Source: Paenibacillus sp. FSL H7-0331
GTDB taxonomy: Bacteria; Bacillota; Bacilli; Paenibacillales; NBRC-103111
NCBI RefSeq assembly: GCF_001956045.1
Contig: NZ_MRTH01000024.1
Location: 59,284-123,283 of the forward strand
DNA: 64,000 nt
Direction: 5' to 3'
The translations under genes were made by a program, and so were the position numbers. Within the stretch, counting starts at the first letter, position 1; the number at the start of each line of letters is the position of its first letter. Positions 63,442 to 64,000 of the stretch are shown piece after piece. The notes under the pieces are model-generated. The model saw only the letters and a list, made by a program, of their open reading frames with translations. It had not been told where the DNA came from and did no database searches.

Positions 63442-63678
63442 TTAAATAGAATTGTCAACAACAACTTCTTCTTTACATTCTGCTTCAATATAGGACTTTG
63501 AGGTAGGGTCAAATAAATCTTGGAAATATCCTTCAATATCACATTTAATTTTACAGTTTTTTTCTTTATACTGAACGAATATTGTGTCAAATACAATCTC
63601 TATCTTCTTGGGATAACAAAGATGTAAAGGTAGATCATCACTTCGTACATGGCTGTTTAAATGAGCCCTTGAAACCAA
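63442..63678 (-). CDS. Small hypothetical protein, doubtful
   Basis: A 78-codon frame with a protein-like, charged sequence (YPKKIEIVFDTIFVQYKEKN, EAECKEEVVVDNSI). The only start is TTG without a well-placed ribosome binding site; an ATG with a better context just upstream is in another frame. It may be the remains of a longer gene. No family recognised. Confidence 0.3.
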   Translation of the reverse strand: MVSRAHLNSHVRSDDLPLHLCYPKKIEIVFDTIFVQYKEKNCKIKCDIEGYFQDLFDPTSKSYIEAECKEEVVVDNSI

Positions 63679-63868
63679 TCCTTCAATTCCATGATTTTCT
63701 ATTTAACTTTCGCTCACTTTATAATTTGCTAAAATAACGTTCCAGCTGTCTGGTTGATTTGCCGGTCTCTGTAACCAAACTCTCATATAACGCCTTTATT
63801 TAGTGATTAAATTGTTTCTCCCTTCTTTTAAATATCTAAAGTAGCTCTCATTGAAAGCAATAGCTTCA

Positions 63869-63944
63869 ATTGCAACTGATCAAAGATATCCGCGATTTTG
63901 GTTTTGTAATACTGTCAAACCAAACAATGTATTGATAAATTTAA
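63869..63944 (-). pseudogene. 3' end of an IS6-family transposase gene, second copy
   Basis: These 76 bases match 41885-41960 with one mismatch, including the C-terminal codons of the transposase and its stop. The inverted-repeat end seen in the first copy is missing here. The match stops at 63944, where intron sequence begins. Confidence 0.8.
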
Positions 63945-64000
63945 TCGGATAGGAGGCTACCCATTAATTGAGTAGCCGACCTTCCACACCACCGTACGTC
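63944..64000 (-). mobile_element. 3' end of a group II intron inserted in the transposase gene
   Basis: Read on the minus strand, the last 57 bases are GACGTACGGTGGTGTGGAAG, then a stem GGCTACTC...GGGTAGCC and the ending CCTCCTATCCGAT. This is the domain V 3' strand, domain VI hairpin and terminal AT of bacterial group II introns. The rest of the intron and any reverse transcriptase lie outside the window. Confidence 0.7.

Noticed and set aside
1..64000. CRISPR arrays, tRNA, rRNA or prophage genes
   Set aside because: No spaced direct repeats, tRNA-like cloverleaf or phage structural gene was noticed on either strand by eye.

Overview
The window looks like the chromosome of a soil or plant-associated member of the Paenibacillaceae (Paenibacillus or a close relative). 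The basis is the gene families: LplB/YtcP-type sugar importers, YesM/YesN-type two-component proteins, AraC regulators with a membrane sensor, lipoprotein solute-binding proteins, strong AGGAGG-type ribosome binding sites and frequent TTG/GTG starts. Almost all genes lie on the minus strand. I saw no rRNA, tRNA or CRISPR array.

Layout. (A) 1-8133 plus 12137-13747: a glycoside-uptake regulon. It holds a GH3 glycosidase (cut by the window edge), two ABC permeases, a YesM-like sensor kinase, a Cys-type sulfatase, a YesN-like response regulator and, about 4 kb away, an orphan solute-binding lipoprotein. Five promoters of this group carry one 16-bp sequence, TCAGNNAATYGKNTAA, on the minus strand. 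I take it to be the binding site of the response regulator. (A') 8372-11953: an IclR regulator and a divergent three-gene operon that looks like the gentisate pathway (cupin dioxygenase, DinB-fold protein, fumarylpyruvate-hydrolase-like protein), with matching 17-bp palindromes at both promoters. It sits inside region A. 13892-16686: uppP, an acetyltransferase and decayed sequence.

(B) 16687-28841: LplB/YtcP permeases, solute-binding protein, membrane AraC regulator, an unrecognised 571-residue protein and a 1404-residue secreted glycosidase. 29356-31519: an ECF sigma factor with a DUF4179-type anti-sigma protein. (C) 32117-36151: a MalF/MalG-type importer, its binding protein and a cupin-AraC regulator. 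36620-39760: another AraC regulator and two Gfo/Idh/MocA oxidoreductases. 39845-43300 is a patch of genome debris (integrase fragment, decayed IS6-family element, broken oxidoreductase) around an intact TetR-phosphotransferase pair.

(D) 43313-53594: secreted GH26 enzyme, LplB/YtcP permeases, binding protein, AraC sensor-regulator and a secreted DUF4832-like/LamG-like protein. (E) 53551-63372: a paralogous importer with AraC sensor-regulator, two tandem sialidase-like beta-propeller proteins and a DHDPS/NAL-family lyase. D and E share promoter motifs built on TCGCATAT. The window ends in an IS6-type transposase 3' end interrupted by the 3' end of a group II intron.

Together this is a polysaccharide and glycoside utilisation island with five carbohydrate importers, four or five separate regulators and no ATPase gene. 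In Bacillota such importers generally share one MsmX-type ATPase encoded elsewhere.
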